Positions 1 to 12,100 of a DNA stretch of 64,000 nucleotides are shown here, piece by piece. Under the pieces are notes generated by a model. That model worked only from the letters and a program-made list of their open reading frames with translations. It had not been told where the DNA came from and searched no databases. The first letter of the stretch is position 1; each line of letters opens with the position of its first letter. Source of the DNA: Parietichytrium sp. I65-24A (taxonomy: Eukaryota; Sar; Bigyra; Thraustochytrida; Thraustochytriidae); contig BLSF01000025.1 in the NCBI GenBank assembly GCA_012862575.1, positions 124,001 through 188,000 on the forward strand, given 5' to 3'. Made by a program: the position numbers and the translations under genes.

Positions 1-2021
1 GTTCAGTTGGTTTATCCTGAGCGACTTTTGGCTGCGTACTAGCTAAAGTGACGCAGTGCGTCTCAGGAGTCGAGTTCTTGATAAAATTGCAGTGAAGGAG
101 AGGACGACCCTAAGCCATTCTCTGCGTGCATTTGAATGCCTGAGGAGTCTGAGGTTTGGCTGAGAGGTCGGCAGCTTGAATGGCGCGCTTGCTTCGCGTC
201 CGGACTCACATCCCGTCTTGATTCGTGCTGAGTGTCTGAGGCAGCTGTTGAAAAGATTCATCTCAAAAAGACTCTCAGCTGTGGTAGCGCATGACAACTG
301 TGAGTAAAGGAGTGGAGATACGTGGAAATGTGGTTTGCCTGCTGCAGTCAAGACTCTCCTCAACAGCATTTAAGCTTACAGCGAACGAAGGGCAATTGTG
401 TCTAAACCAAATTAGCCAGCGTTCCCACGCGACTCATGCATCGTACAACCTTGTGCTTCTCTTTCTTAGAGAGTGAACCGAATTTCCTTCGCGAATTCTC
501 GTTCCTTCGTGGATTCTCGGGCTTGCGCTTTGCTTCGTAATTTCCAATCCAATGAAAACTTCTTATTTCTTCACCTGTCCACATGACTTATGCTTTAAAA
601 AAGTGTAGAACCAAGATACTGAGACGGGGATCCACACCATCACTGCTTGTCACGCGCGCCCTCCCCTTCAATCTCCCCTCTCTGCTCGCCCATAAGCCCA
701 AATTGACACCACAGGACTCCACCAATCAGCGACTCCAATTCTTTTCGCAACAAATTCACTATTTGCAATTCGCCACACGCTAACATTCGAGGTTCAAGTG
801 CTCTCTTTTTTCTGGTTGCAACTCGCAAGTCACAGTACTCTGTCAGTACACTGTCAGTACTCGTACTTTTGAAGGCCATACCATGCCATACCGTACCGTA
901 CCGATGCTAGCTAGGGTAATTGAGTCGTAGGCTCTTTTTTGGAACAAAGAACAAATTCATGAACAAAGAAGGAGAACACGAACGAGTGTATTGTTCGATC
1001 CATGAGTCTTAGAAACTATTATCAACAGTTATGTGTATAGATGGGGATATTTCCTCGGTCCCTTGGAGACAGTCAATTCCCAATCTTACACAAATCTCTA
1101 ATCATCACTACCCCAACCCAAGTGCGGCTTTTTCTCCAACTTCTAAGGTACCTAGCGCAATCTCTAGCAGCAAAGATCACTCCCGGAAAAGGATCTTATC
1201 GTATTTGCTAGAATCCCTGGTACTCCTGGTACCACCAGGAAGGAAGGGAGAGTTGCGAGCATCCAGCGTCCCAACGGGACAGCCAGGTGTACGCGCGCAT
1301 ACTCGCGATCGTCCCACGCGCCTGTCCTCGTCCCACTCTTTTCCTCCACACAGCGCGCTCCGAGCGGGAGCAGCTTCGGCAAATCCCGGAACGGTTACGG
1401 CGGCTCCCCACCGGGCCCCAAGGAGAACGTGCCGCGAGATTAGCGGAGTCAGTAGCGAAGACTAGAGCAACAACTCACTCCTCGTGGACCTCGTGGATCG
1501 ACTTGGAAAGTGGGCGAGTTGGTAATCACTGTCAGTACTCAGAGGGAGTACTCAGTACACGTGGTCTGTCGCAAGGGACTCGGACTGTTCTGATTGATTC
1601 GTACTCGAGTACCAGAGTTCTGGGTTTGCTGCCATCCTTGATTGGCCCAAGAGGAAGGTCGGAGGGCTGACTGACGTGGCAAAAGATTGGTGGGCCAGGC
1701 TGTCAGCTGTCAGCTGTTAGCTGAGAAAGAGAGCGAGAGCGAGAGTGAGGGAGGAGTTTTATATATGTTGAGATTGAGAGTCGTTCTCAATTTTCAGTTT
1801 TCAATTCTCAATTCGAGAGCGGACAAACCCTTTCCTTCTTGGCCTTCCGCAGATCGCTACAAGCCTGTGAGTGAACACTGACTGACCTGTGACTTGCTTC
1901 GGTATTGTTGGTCAATCTCCCTCTTGCTCACGCGTTACGGTTGCGAGCTTTTGATCTATTGGGTTGAGGGCTGGGCACACTTGAGGACTGTGCAGAGCGA
2001 GAAAGAAGTGGCAAGGGGAAT
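1..2021. other. Upstream intergenic region, no gene recognised
   Basis: Only short overlapping frames without family resemblance are present. The stretch contains AT-rich and repeated short motifs such as the GTAC-type run near 884-905. A TATA-like TTTATATATG lies near 1758, about 260 bp before the ATG at 2022, and could belong to the promoter of that gene. Nothing else is supported. Confidence 0.5.
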
Positions 2022-4175
2022 ATGGCGGGCAGCGAAGCGTCCTGGACGGTGGTGGAAGACTTTGATGCCGAACCTGACGGCCGCGACGCAGTGTTGGTTG
2101 ACGCTGAGCTCTTGCACGCTGATGCTCACATCGGCGACGAGGACGAGGACGAAGAAGAGCAGTATGCGAGCGTGCAGACTGCAAAGCCGACATCCAATGA
2201 CAACGACTCCGTCCTGGTGGCAGAGGAAGAGGACCCCGAGGTGGCGGAACAGAGTCCTGATTCCAACGAGAGCGTGGTGCACACGGATAATGGACCTTGC
2301 GCCTTTGATGATGCGTCAGACGGAGAGAATCAATCGCCGTCCGGCGATATTGATGTGGTGAAGGAGATCATTGCGGAGGTCGTAGAGCAAGTCAGCGGGA
2401 CCTTTTCCGAGAAGAAAGACTTTGGCCCCACGGCTTCGTTGCCCAATGTGCCTTCCAATTGTGAAAGCGACGAGGACACATCTTCGGATACGTCGTCTGA
2501 CGCCTCATCCGACTCTTCCTCTTCAGATGATACGTCGTCTGACTCCTCATCTGATTCTTCCTCTGAAGAGGATGACGACAGCTCGTCCGAAGAGAATACC
2601 TCTTCCGAATGTGAGTTTGATGAGGGTGTGCGCAGCGTGCGACAACAATCGGGCCTTATCCCGCCAAGTGGCAGTAGCGACGCACTCTTGGAACGTCGCG
2701 AGCTGCAGAGGCCGATCTTCCGCATCCTTCTAATTGGCCTTGCATTTGCGATGTCTTGTAAGGAGCTTGGAAGTACTGGGAGCAAGTTGTTCTCTGGCTC
2801 GAGGCCTCGCGATCCTTTCTTTGATTCCACCCAAGCGAGGACCATTGTATATTCTTCAGCGGGTCGTGGCGCTCTGCCAGGGTCAACGTTCACTTGTAAG
2901 CTTGGCGAGCACTGCGTCGTGAATGAGGTCGGTCGGATCCGGTTCGGCTCGACGCACAGATATGTGGACTTTCAGGTCGATAATGCAGCATATCTCCCTT
3001 TGCGATTTGAGTGCTCCCCTGAGCACTTTGGTGTACAACCAGACCTCACCCTCACCAACTCGTGTTCGTTCTCGCCCGAGAAAAACTTTGACAAATATTC
3101 GATAGGAAACAGTTTCGCTCTCTTGTGCAAAGAAGACTCACTCTGCGTTGCACCATCAGCTGGTACGCTTGCGTTTGGGGCTGAAAACGTCTTCACGGAA
3201 ATGAAGGTCAGCAAAAGAACCGCTTTTCATTGTGCGTCCCATTTTTTCAACTCTGATCCGGCGATCGGTTCCAAGAAGCAGTGTTTCTTTAAGCCGGATG
3301 ACAGCCCCGGAAACATCGCACACACGGAGCTTGCAGAACGATTGGTGAATCTGGAGGGCCTCGTCGACCGTCTTGTGCAAGAGCTGCAGGACACAAAATG
3401 GCAGTCGCAGGATGTTAAGCAGGGAAGCGACATTGACTCGGAGTGCGTGGACCTCAACGAGCACTGCCGCACGTTCCTTGATGACAATGATGAGCTCAAG
3501 GACTACCTGAGCCTCATCGGGGTGCGCCAGGCCCGAGCAAGCGAGAAGATTATTAAGGATGCTCTCAAGAGAACTGCAAAACGGTTCAAAAAGTCCCGGC
3601 AGCGTGATCGACTTGCTCTTGTCGAAGAGGCACAGCAGATTTTGCTCAACTCCGCAAAGCGCAGGGAATACGAGGAATGTAGAACGATATTCGCAGCGAA
3701 GCGTGGAGAGCCTCGAGAGCATTCTACGAAGAAGAATGGCGACCGACGAGACCCGAGGGTTGTAATCCTTGATCGTAAGCCGGCAGCGTCCAATCACCCG
3801 ATCTTGTGGCAGACCCTAGACTCACCGATCGTGCTGTCTCCGGTGGTTCCGAATAAGTTGAACTATGTCAAACTGGACGCAATTCCACAGGGCGCTACTG
3901 AGATTCGAACCTCTATATCCTGCATCCTCGGCTACGAGCTTTCCTATCGCCATGGCACGTTGCGCGTTTGGTCCGAGGACCCGCATCGAAACAAATTCTC
4001 AATGTCGGCGGAACTCACTTTGTTTCCCCAAGAGTCGTTCAACAATGTTCAGCAGACTTCATGGCTCCCGATCTTTCGAAACCGCTACTTGCTTGCGAAT
4101 TTTGATGACCCAAACTTCCGCATTGAGGGATCGAGTGAATGCAAGGTCGTTGTCGACGCGTACATTGCAAATTAG
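2022..4175 (+). CDS. Single-pass membrane protein with acidic N-terminus, Cys-rich middle and degenerate J-like domain
   Basis: This is a 717-residue intronless frame starting at the first ATG. Residues 1-225 are strongly acidic, with a long Ser/Asp run at about 150-200 that looks like a casein kinase 2 substrate. A hydrophobic segment at about 231-247 is the only membrane span. Residues 265-420 contain many cysteines and could be luminal or extracellular. Residues about 493-555 resemble the helices of a DnaJ J-domain, including the ILLNSAKRREYEE-type final helix. The HPD tripeptide needed to stimulate Hsp70 is absent, so this would be a J-like rather than a working J-domain. The C-terminal 100 residues look like a beta-rich domain that I do not recognise. 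An ER membrane protein is plausible; the function is unknown. The 3' end converges on the TRAP-gamma gene. Confidence 0.75.
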   Translation: MAGSEASWTVVEDFDAEPDGRDAVLVDAELLHADAHIGDEDEDEEEQYASVQTAKPTSNDNDSVLVAEEEDPEVAEQSPDSNESVVHTDNGPCAFDDASDGENQSPSGDIDVVKEIIAEVVEQVSGTFSEKKDFGPTASLPNVPSNCESDEDTSSDTSSDASSDSSSSDDTSSDSSSDSSSEEDDDSSSEENTSSECEFDEGVRSVRQQSGLIPPSGSSDALLERRELQRPIFRILLIGLAFAMSCKELGSTGSKLFSGSRPRDPFFDSTQARTIVYSSAGRGALPGSTFTCKLGEHCVVNEVGRIRFGSTHRYVDFQVDNAAYLPLRFECSPEHFGVQPDLTLTNSCSFSPEKNFDKYSIGNSFALLCKEDSLCVAPSAGTLAFGAENVFTEMKVSKRTAFHCASHFFNSDPAIGSKKQCFFKPDDSPGNIAHTELAERLVNLEGLVDRLVQELQDTKWQSQDVKQGSDIDSECVDLNEHCRTFLDDNDELKDYLSLIGVRQARASEKIIKDALKRTAKRFKKSRQRDRLALVEEAQQILLNSAKRREYEECRTIFAAKRGEPREHSTKKNGDRRDPRVVILDRKPAASNHPILWQTLDSPIVLSPVVPNKLNYVKLDAIPQGATEIRTSISCILGYELSYRHGTLRVWSEDPHRNKFSMSAELTLFPQESFNNVQQTSWLPIFRNRYLLANFDDPNFRIEGSSECKVVVDAYIAN

Positions 4176-4476
4176 TCGTTCTTCGAACTTGGCATCTGGC
4201 ACCTCGCACTTGCTCAAGATTCATCCCACGACAGAGTGTTACACTGCAACAGCAAGTACAGAGCAATCTCCCTTGAACTCGGGAGGCGCAGTTTCTTATA
4301 CAATAATATTTGAAAACAGTAAAAATTCTAACATAGCTTCAGGAAATGGAGCAGAGATCTTCCACAAAAGAGAGAGGCGCGGCCCTTCACTACTTAATTT
4401 GAATGAGACATCTGCATCGTACCTGCTCGTATAATGTCACCTCCATCATAATTCTGCAATTTAAAAAGCTCTTCAG
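4176..4476. other. Convergent 3' intergenic spacer
   Basis: This is about 300 bp between the stop codons of the J-like membrane protein and TRAP-gamma. It is AT-rich and presumably holds both 3' untranslated regions. No gene is seen. Confidence 0.5.
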
Positions 4477-5214
4477 CTATATGAGCGAAATCACGATGCA
4501 AGGCAGCAACACACAAGCTGAATATCTAAGCGTTCTTATCACGGAAATGGTATCTGCGTCTGCAGGGTCGGCGCTCACAGGCTCTGAAACTAATATACGG
4601 AATATTGCATTGACAGCCAGGAAGAGTACAAAGAATAGGCTGTTTACAAACCACATTGCGAACGCAGTCGCCTCCACATTGGAAACTGCAGTAAGGCTTA
4701 TGTGAAGCTCGTCTGTATTCAATTTCAGCTTCTTGGCTTTCTGAAGTGCACCGCTCCACAAAAGCTTTCTTCTACCCGCTAGCAAGTTGTCTGACCATTG
4801 TTTGGACAGCTTCTGGTAGCTCCGCGTCAGCAACGCCACGGAAACCAGAGTGCAAACCCCATAAAGAACTGCATGGTCCTCCATCCTCAGCTTAAACAAG
4901 TTCGACTGGAACAAATACACAGGCGCACAGCTCACCGCCAGAGCCGCAGCAGGAAACACGCCCACTGCTCAGCTCCAAGAGGCCCACACCATTGTTCGTA
5001 TGATCGTATGAGCGTATGATCATATGTGTTTAATATACATTCATGCCGCTGGTTAGCTCTAATCCTCTAATCCTCTAATCCTTCGACCGAACGCCTGGCC
5101 ACTCAACACTAGACAAGCCAGTCACTCACTGATCATCAGCGCGCTCTGTTTGTCCTCGGGGCTCTTGGGTACCGGAAACTCCCCCAGGACTGCATCAAGC
5201 GCGCGCATGTCCAT
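4477..5214 (-). CDS. SSR3: Translocon-associated protein subunit gamma (TRAP-gamma/SSR3)
   Basis: TRAP-gamma is a four-helix subunit of the ER translocon-associated complex that helps proteins through Sec61. I join two exons. Exon 1 is 5214-5130 and ends at a GTGAGT donor; exon 2 is 4964-4477; the intron is 165 bp. The join restores the conserved segment running from SAL in exon 1 into the first membrane helix. Exon 2 then shows the family blocks: a second helix beginning AVLYG followed by LVSVALLTRSY, the EATAFAMWFVNSLFF segment, and a final helix. The spliced product is about 190 residues against 185 in human. The start could also be the ATG at 5208 or an upstream in-frame ATG at 5268. The gene lies head-to-head with MMS19, so the two may share a promoter region. 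Confidence 0.85.
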
Positions 5215-5852
5215 GCCGTCCACGCCTCCTCCTCGACCGCCACTCCCTCTGTGCCTTGCTTCCCCCATGTCGCCACTGTCCCACTTATTGCCCCCAGCCT
5301 GTGTGGCCCAAATGTGTCCCCGACCAGTGTGGCCCAAAAGTGTCCTCGGAAAGATAGCGAGACGAAATGCTTCCCAATCGTACAAGTTGCTACCTCACAG
5401 ATCTACTGTTCATACAATTACAGAAACCGTTTCCCGTGTCCGGTTCTCCGACCCTCCGGTTCTCCAACCCGGAACCCGTCTGAGGAGCAGCTCTTTGTTC
5501 CTCCCTCTGCGCCAGCCGTGACAAGCCGTGTGTCTCCATGGAGATTGAGAGGGAGGGAGGGAGGGAGGACTGGGAGCAAAGCCCCGCAGAAAAGAGTACG
5601 CGACGAGGACACCCCGCGAGGAGAAGGAAGAGGAGAAAGAGGAAGAGGAGGAGGAGGAGGAGTCTCCGTAGGGGGCTATCGAGGCAATAGTCGCGGCTAG
5701 CGCGGCGAGAGGGAGGCGGCAGCCGAGGACGCGTCGGAGCGTCGGAGCGTCGGTCGTCCGCTCGCACGGAGACGGAGACGGAAAGGGAAAGGCGTAGAAA
5801 AGGCTTAGAAGAGCGGGGCCGAGAAGGAGGGCGAGAGGGGACGGAAGGAGAA
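5215..5852. promoter_or_regulatory. Divergent TRAP-gamma / MMS19 upstream region
   Basis: This 640 bp stretch separates two divergent start codons and should hold both promoters and 5' leaders. It contains a purine-rich tract, including four consecutive GGGA units at 5551-5568 that could form a G-quadruplex, and further GA-rich sequence up to the MMS19 ATG. No TATA box is obvious. Confidence 0.4.
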
Positions 5853-8800
5853 ATGGAGGAGATGCTGACGGAGGCGGCAGCGCCGAGGGCGGTGGAAATG
5901 TATTGCGCGGCAGAGAGTTCTGAGCAGGAGCGGAACGATGGGCTGAATACGCTGCTATTGCAAGTGCACCGAGGCAAGATCAGCGGGCTGAATGAGCTGG
6001 TGGCTGGAATGCTGAGACCGTATCTGACGAGCGAGGATGCATTCGTGAGGATGCGGGGCACGAAGCTGATCTCTCAGCTGCTCAAGAGGCTACCAGACCT
6101 ACAACTTCAGCCTCATGTGATGCAGGCGATGCTGAGATTCTTTCTGGACAGGTTCAAGACTGATTACGAAAGCGCAGCGCCGTGTGTGATTGCGCTCAAG
6201 AGCTTGCTTGAGCTGCACGAGAAGGAGATGCAGATGGAGACGATAGAAAACCTGGTGGTGACGCTCCTCGGGTCGCACCATGTTCCGGCGATGACTCAGT
6301 CATTGCGAAGCTCCATTTACCAGGTAATGAAGGTGCTTTTGGAACGGGACTCTTACCGCGCAGTGATTCAGAGGCAGTTTGAGGGCTCGTATCTGGTAAT
6401 CCTCTTCACGGATGCCATGGACTCGGAGAAAGATCCTCGGTGCTTGCTCATTTGCCTCCGCGTGGCCGCTCTGCTCCTGTCCAAGGGATATCTGAGATTT
6501 GAGTCCGACGATGCCGAGGAGCGCGCCGTTGAGCGCGTCTTCGATGTGTCTTGTGTTTACTTCCCCATCGTTTTCCGACCTCCGAGTAACGACCCGTTCA
6601 ACATCAAAGCAGAAGACCTGTGGGACGTTCTCCACGGAGTCTTTAAGAGCCACCAACTCATGGCCGGCCCGGTTCTTGGCCTCCTCATCGACAAGCTCAA
6701 CATTTCCTCCTCTGATGTCACAGCTGCCAAATTAGACGCTCTCAGGACCATGCAGGTCTGTCTCCCAGCCTACCCATGCGCTGTGCTCACCCCTTATCTG
6801 GCAGAACTCCGCGAGCTCCTCACAAGGTTAGTGGTATCCGCAGAACAAGCCTCCATCGCCGACGAAGCTGTAGAAGTAGTCTGTGTCGTCAGCGGCATCA
6901 TCTCCAAGCAAGAAGAGGTCATTCGTATGGTCAGTCCCTCACATGAGCAAAGCTCGCAAGCTTGGGCAGACTTTGTTCAGGTGTTGATCGCAAACTGCGG
7001 AGATGCGGTCTCCAGAACGATTGACTCAATGATGGGCCGCGCGTCCGCACGTCTTCTTGGTGCGATCGCGCAATCTTCCGCGCTTGGCTTATCGCATGCC
7101 CTCGATGCAATTGTTCCGTTGGTGAAGAAGTGGTGCTTGCGTCCTGACGCATCTGAATCGCAGCGTAGCGCAGCTTTCGACATTATTTCGAGGCTGATTG
7201 GAGCCATCAACCCCGATGTGGGCTACGCGCCATCTACGCAGCCTTTCCGCCCGGAGCATGTGGAGGCGTTGTTCGAGGTTCTTCGCGTGGAAGTATCGCG
7301 ATCCATGATGGACACTGTGTATGACCAATCCTCTGTAGAGGGGGGTGCGGAAATCAAAAGGTCGGAGACTGCTGCAGCGCAGAGCACGAAGCGAACGGCG
7401 ATCCGGGCAATTCAGGAGCTTTTGGTCCGTCCGCCGACACCACTGCTGTCGCCCGATCAAGCACAGCTCGCCATCGAAACTCTATCTGACCTCTTGGTTG
7501 ATTCCAGTATGCCTCTGAACGAGAAGGATTCGCCGCGGGCGACTTGCTTGCATGCTCTCATTAAGGTTGGAAAGTCTAGCGAAGAGCTTTCGAAGATCAT
7601 CTCAGAAGTCACCGTCCCAATGGTAGAGCGCACAGGCGATACTATGGATATCACCACAGATCTCTGCGAAATCCCGAGGGTTTTTGACGCAATTATGCCC
7701 CACGTTCTTGATGCAGAGAAGCTCGAGCGGCAGCACCGGGTCGTGGATCAGAAGCTTCTTGGTGTCGTCGCGGATATTATCGACTCAAACAAGGCCTACT
7801 CGGAAGGGCTCGAGCGATGCTGCTTGCCAATCTCTAGCTCTGTGCTCTTACCAACCCTCATTGAGCGCGCGAGAACAGGTGCATTGGAACTCGGAAATGA
7901 AGGCGCTAGGGTCATTCGTGTATTGGTGTCCAACGTTTCCGAAGTCCCACAGACCCAGATCTTGACAAGTGTTCTTCAAGGTATGAACGTTCAAGATCTC
8001 AGCAGTCTCGACATCCTGAGCTCGATGGTTGGCTCTGCCCGACCGCAGGTTCTAGAAAGCATTGACGTGCCTCAAATTGCTGCGAGCTGCTGCGAACTTG
8101 CGGTAAACGTTGACGCCAACCCTGCCGCCCGCACAACTGCTGCGATCTGCCTCGCTTCAATTGTGAACAAGGCACAAAAGCAGGTCTTCGACCAACTCTG
8201 CCCATTCGCCATGGACAAATTTATGCAAGGTTCGCAGCCTGGGAAATCGTTGCATCTCCGAATCGCAAGCGTGGAATCCCTCGCTTGGCTTACCAAGGCC
8301 CTCTCCATGCGAGGCGATTCTGCTGCAGCTCAACGTGCTTCTGATTTCGTTTTAGAGCTCATATCTTCTTCTGACGCTCAGGAGGGGGAGCTTGCCACGA
8401 AAGCAGGGGAGTTCTTTGGAATTGTGCTAAAACCCGCAGAAGTGGCACTCTGCCGAAGTTGCCACGCGAAAGAGTCCCTGTTTTTTCAGCAAAAGTACTT
8501 TGGGGCAAACTTTTCAAAGATCAACCAAAAGTTGCAAAGCGCTCCTATAGACACGGTTGCGTACAATGCTCTCCTTCTCGCAGCCGTTCGGTTGGTCGAA
8601 TTTGTTCCGAAAGGAGTGCTCTTGCAAGATGTAAACAATATACTGCCGTTCATTGTGCAGGCTATGAAGCACACCGACGCCAAGATTAAGGCCTCAGCAG
8701 TGGCATCTCTGCACATTCTTATGCAGGGTAACCTCGAAGCTTCCGAGCCATACCTCCAACAGCTTGTTCCAATGTTGCTTGAGCTGACCAAATACCGACC

Positions 8801-8996
8801 TAGCGTGCAAGCCAAGCACCGTGCACTCGCCATTGATTGCCTTCTCTTGATTTCGTCTTTCCCGTACAACAAAATACACTCATTGAGGCAAGGTGTGTCC
8901 CGCGGTTTGCAAGCCGCACTGGATGACCCAAAGCAGCCAATTCGAAGGAGAGCCGTCGAATGCAGAAACAAATGGCTGATCCTGCAAAACGTGTAG
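5853..8996 (+). CDS. MMS19: MMS19, cytosolic iron-sulfur assembly targeting factor
   Basis: MMS19 (Met18 in yeast) is a HEAT-repeat scaffold of the CIA targeting complex that delivers Fe-S clusters to DNA polymerases, helicases such as XPD, and other nuclear proteins. This is a single 1,047-residue frame against about 1,030 in human. The N-terminal domain carries the family signature around residue 234, where YFPIVFRPPSNDPF precedes the ED(L)WD block. The rest is regular alpha-helical repeats, ending with the C-terminal HEAT region that binds clients and CIAO1. The first ATG fits the family N-terminus. No intron is needed. Its stop is only 165 bp from that of the convergent ferlin gene, so their transcripts may overlap at the 3' ends. 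Confidence 0.95.
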   Translation: MEEMLTEAAAPRAVEMYCAAESSEQERNDGLNTLLLQVHRGKISGLNELVAGMLRPYLTSEDAFVRMRGTKLISQLLKRLPDLQLQPHVMQAMLRFFLDRFKTDYESAAPCVIALKSLLELHEKEMQMETIENLVVTLLGSHHVPAMTQSLRSSIYQVMKVLLERDSYRAVIQRQFEGSYLVILFTDAMDSEKDPRCLLICLRVAALLLSKGYLRFESDDAEERAVERVFDVSCVYFPIVFRPPSNDPFNIKAEDLWDVLHGVFKSHQLMAGPVLGLLIDKLNISSSDVTAAKLDALRTMQVCLPAYPCAVLTPYLAELRELLTRLVVSAEQASIADEAVEVVCVVSGIISKQEEVIRMVSPSHEQSSQAWADFVQVLIANCGDAVSRTIDSMMGRASARLLGAIAQSSALGLSHALDAIVPLVKKWCLRPDASESQRSAAFDIISRLIGAINPDVGYAPSTQPFRPEHVEALFEVLRVEVSRSMMDTVYDQSSVEGGAEIKRSETAAAQSTKRTAIRAIQELLVRPPTPLLSPDQAQLAIETLSDLLVDSSMPLNEKDSPRATCLHALIKVGKSSEELSKIISEVTVPMVERTGDTMDITTDLCEIPRVFDAIMPHVLDAEKLERQHRVVDQKLLGVVADIIDSNKAYSEGLERCCLPISSSVLLPTLIERARTGALELGNEGARVIRVLVSNVSEVPQTQILTSVLQGMNVQDLSSLDILSSMVGSARPQVLESIDVPQIAASCCELAVNVDANPAARTTAAICLASIVNKAQKQVFDQLCPFAMDKFMQGSQPGKSLHLRIASVESLAWLTKALSMRGDSAAAQRASDFVLELISSSDAQEGELATKAGEFFGIVLKPAEVALCRSCHAKESLFFQQKYFGANFSKINQKLQSAPIDTVAYNALLLAAVRLVEFVPKGVLLQDVNNILPFIVQAMKHTDAKIKASAVASLHILMQGNLEASEPYLQQLVPMLLELTKYRPSVQAKHRALAIDCLLLISSFPYNKIHSLRQGVSRGLQAALDDPKQPIRRRAVECRNKWLILQNV

Positions 8997-9161
8997 CGGA
9001 TTTTACTTTACTGTTAATTCTGCTTCAGATCTCCCAGTGCAAAACTCTATTAGTTCTCTTTTGGAGAATCCCCCAGAAAGTAAACTTGAGAAAGAAAGGA
9101 AAAATTTTGATTTTGCATGGACACTTTTTCTTTGGAAGAATTTTTGAAGAAAATTAAAACC

Positions 9162-12100
9162 TTACTTGAAAAGGACCAGGAAGAGGATGAGCACCAGCAC
9201 AGCAATACACACGATGGTGCAAAAGATCATTCGGCCAGGACCAGCCGAACGGAAGACCTGAGCGAAGAACGTCTCGCGAGGTGGATCCGGCAAAAAAGGA
9301 TTTTCATTGGGTGGATCGCGGGCATTGCCCACGGGGCGAAGATTGGCATGCTGGCGCGTCACTAAACTCATCTGTATGTCAAGATCGCCGCGATGCTGAC
9401 CCGGCCAGTTTGCATGAGTGAGCTCGACCCAGCGGCGTGGGCGATCGATGACCTCATCCTGCGAGCGAGCGGCCTCTCTGACAAGCGGCGAAAGATCAAT
9501 TGTAGCTTCACCCAATGCTGTGTGGGAAATGAGCCAGCGCTCCCAGACCTTAAGCTTGAGACGCGGTAGTTCGCACGGGCATTCCACAGCAAACTTCATG
9601 CGAAAGTTAAAGATCGCGCGGCCATCTTTTACACCAGTGTGCGAGTCCGTTTCGTACTGTTGGTTATCATGCACAGCGCCGTCAAGACCTTGGTATTGGA
9701 GCTCTCCTGTGAGGTATAAGTTTCCATAGTTGTGGTCTTCAAAGAGAGGAACCCGGCGGGTCTCCCAAAGCACAACACGAAGCTCCCATTCGGTCGTTTT
9801 GGGAGCGCGAATGTCGACGATGGGGGCATTCACTGCGTCCTCCGGCTTAAAAATTTCCACCCACATTTCCACCACGCCTTGTGAAAGGTCAGAGCCTGGT
9901 GCATGCAGCGGACGGAACTCCTTGAGGAGTTTTCTTTGATACTTGAGCGCATGCCATTGAAGGTTGAACCATCGATCCTCCAGGTCGATGGTGGTCATCC
10001 CAATGAGATCGTCGGTCACATAGTTTGCATTCCAGACCTCCACATGCAGCTCTGTGATATCGGGAAGCATGGCGTCCAGCTCAAACCACGTCCCGAAAAA
10101 TGGGTCCAAGGTTTTTGACTTGTAGTTGGCGCGATCGTTGTGCGTTGTGATGCCTCTGTAGTTCGATTTAAGATACTGCGGGACGGCCGTGCGCACCACG
10201 AGATACGGATCCGAGGAGTTTTGGAAGAATGACCTTGCAGAGAGCTGAGAGCACGCCACTATGTAGACTCGCACCTTCAGATGTTCTTCTTTGACTCTGC
10301 TGATCGGCAAGAGTTTGGAGCGAGCGTTTTCGGTAGCAAGAAGCGCGTCGGGAGACACATCAAGGGAGAGAAATGGTTCATGCAAGGGCTCGAGGATCTC
10401 TGCCGGGCAGAATCCAGAGGCAAGCACTACAGGGTCTCTGGTGGGGCGATAGCGGACCTTGTTGACGCGAACAAGATGGCGCGAGACCTCCTCTTCCTCG
10501 GGAGGGTCAAGAATTTGAACGTAATCTCCTTCCCGAAGCTGCACGTGATCCTGATTGACCGGCGGGGCGCGGTAATCGCTAATCACTTTGTGCAGAGAAT
10601 CTAGTACCTCAGACTTGGGCCAGACTTTTACCGTGGCTTTGAACACTGCCGCGACAAGCCGGTCGCGGTTCTCCACCGTACCTCGAATTAGCTCGAATGT
10701 GGAGAATGGTAGAGGTTTCATATTGGGGCTCTGCTCTAGCTTATTTGCCCGGTCAAGGAGCTCTCTGGTCTCCTCATCTTCCGTGGGCCAGTAAGTTCTC
10801 CCTCCATCGACCTCCTTATTCTCGACTATGACGTCACTTTTGTTCCCATATGCGCCAAGCTGCAGCACAAAGTCTTCTACATTGTCCTCGTATACGGTGT
10901 TCAGCTCCTCGATGTCCCCCGTGATGGTGTCCGGAAGCTCAAAGTGCCCTTCGGCTGGAACATCAAAGAGTGTGTCCTGAGGGCCACGCTTGTCAGACGT
11001 GCTTTTCGGCTTCTTGCTCGTGGATGTTGTCGGACTGCTACCAACGTTCTCCTTCTCCTCAGGCATGTCGTCGGAAAGGTCCTCCGTTTGGTGGTCGGCA
11101 TTATTCTGCAGCTTTCTGTTCTTCTCAGCTTCTTTGCGCCGCTGCTCCTTTTCGTCCCAATCTTCCCATGTGTTACTCTCATCGTTGGGCTCTTTCTTTA
11201 CATTCTCTCTCAGCTCAGCCCTTACATCTTTCGAGGTGGCGAATCGCGGGATCTCGTACACCCTTTCTTCTTCGCAAGCTTTGCGCTTCATCGCCTCAGT
11301 GTATAAGAACGAGGAAAACTCGCGTGTGTTTACTGTGGCGGATGCAATCACTTTGCTGCCCAAGAAGCGATCGTCGATCAACTGAACCGTCATCGAAGGG
11401 CAATAGAATGGGTCAACGGGCATGTTCACTAGCAGCTGCTCGCGCTCGATGAAGGTTCTTCTCGCCCTTTCTATCAGAATTTCCTGGTCAATGGTTGCAA
11501 TTGGGACGACCTCCGCGGGCGCATCCCCATCGAGTACATTTTCATCTACAGCTTCAACATCCCTCTCAGCCTCCTCATCTTGGTTATTTTGCTGCGGAGC
11601 GGAAGCACTGAAATTCAGTCTTTGCAGCAAGGTGTCTCCTCCAAACGTTGCGCTCATACCATCCTGCCCACTTTGATTGCCCACCTTACCGCTTTCGAGA
11701 GGGTCGCTCTGCTCTGCGCCAGTGTCAACGTGGATGCCGTTCTGCCATTTGGCGATACCACTTTCAGTGTCGTGTGGTTGGAAGAGCTCTGGGATGTTGG
11801 ACTTGCCCTCCTCCAGCTTGAAAAGCAGTTCATTCAGCTCCCGTGTCAACTCGTTTGACAACGAGAGCCACTCTGAGGCCAGCATGCCCTTCTTCGACAA
11901 ATTCGCAAGAAACGGCGGCTTGGTGTAAAGCCACCTTTGAATCTTCAGGTGAGTGTCTTCAACCTTGTTATTTGACGCGGGTGCAGCTGAGGCGTTCCCT
12001 CCGATGCTGTCAGCCTGATACTGCGAAGCGCCCCCCCACGAGTTGCCAAGAATTGAGGTTCCGCTCTGCTTGGTGTCAGACTGTTCCACAGACTCGAGGA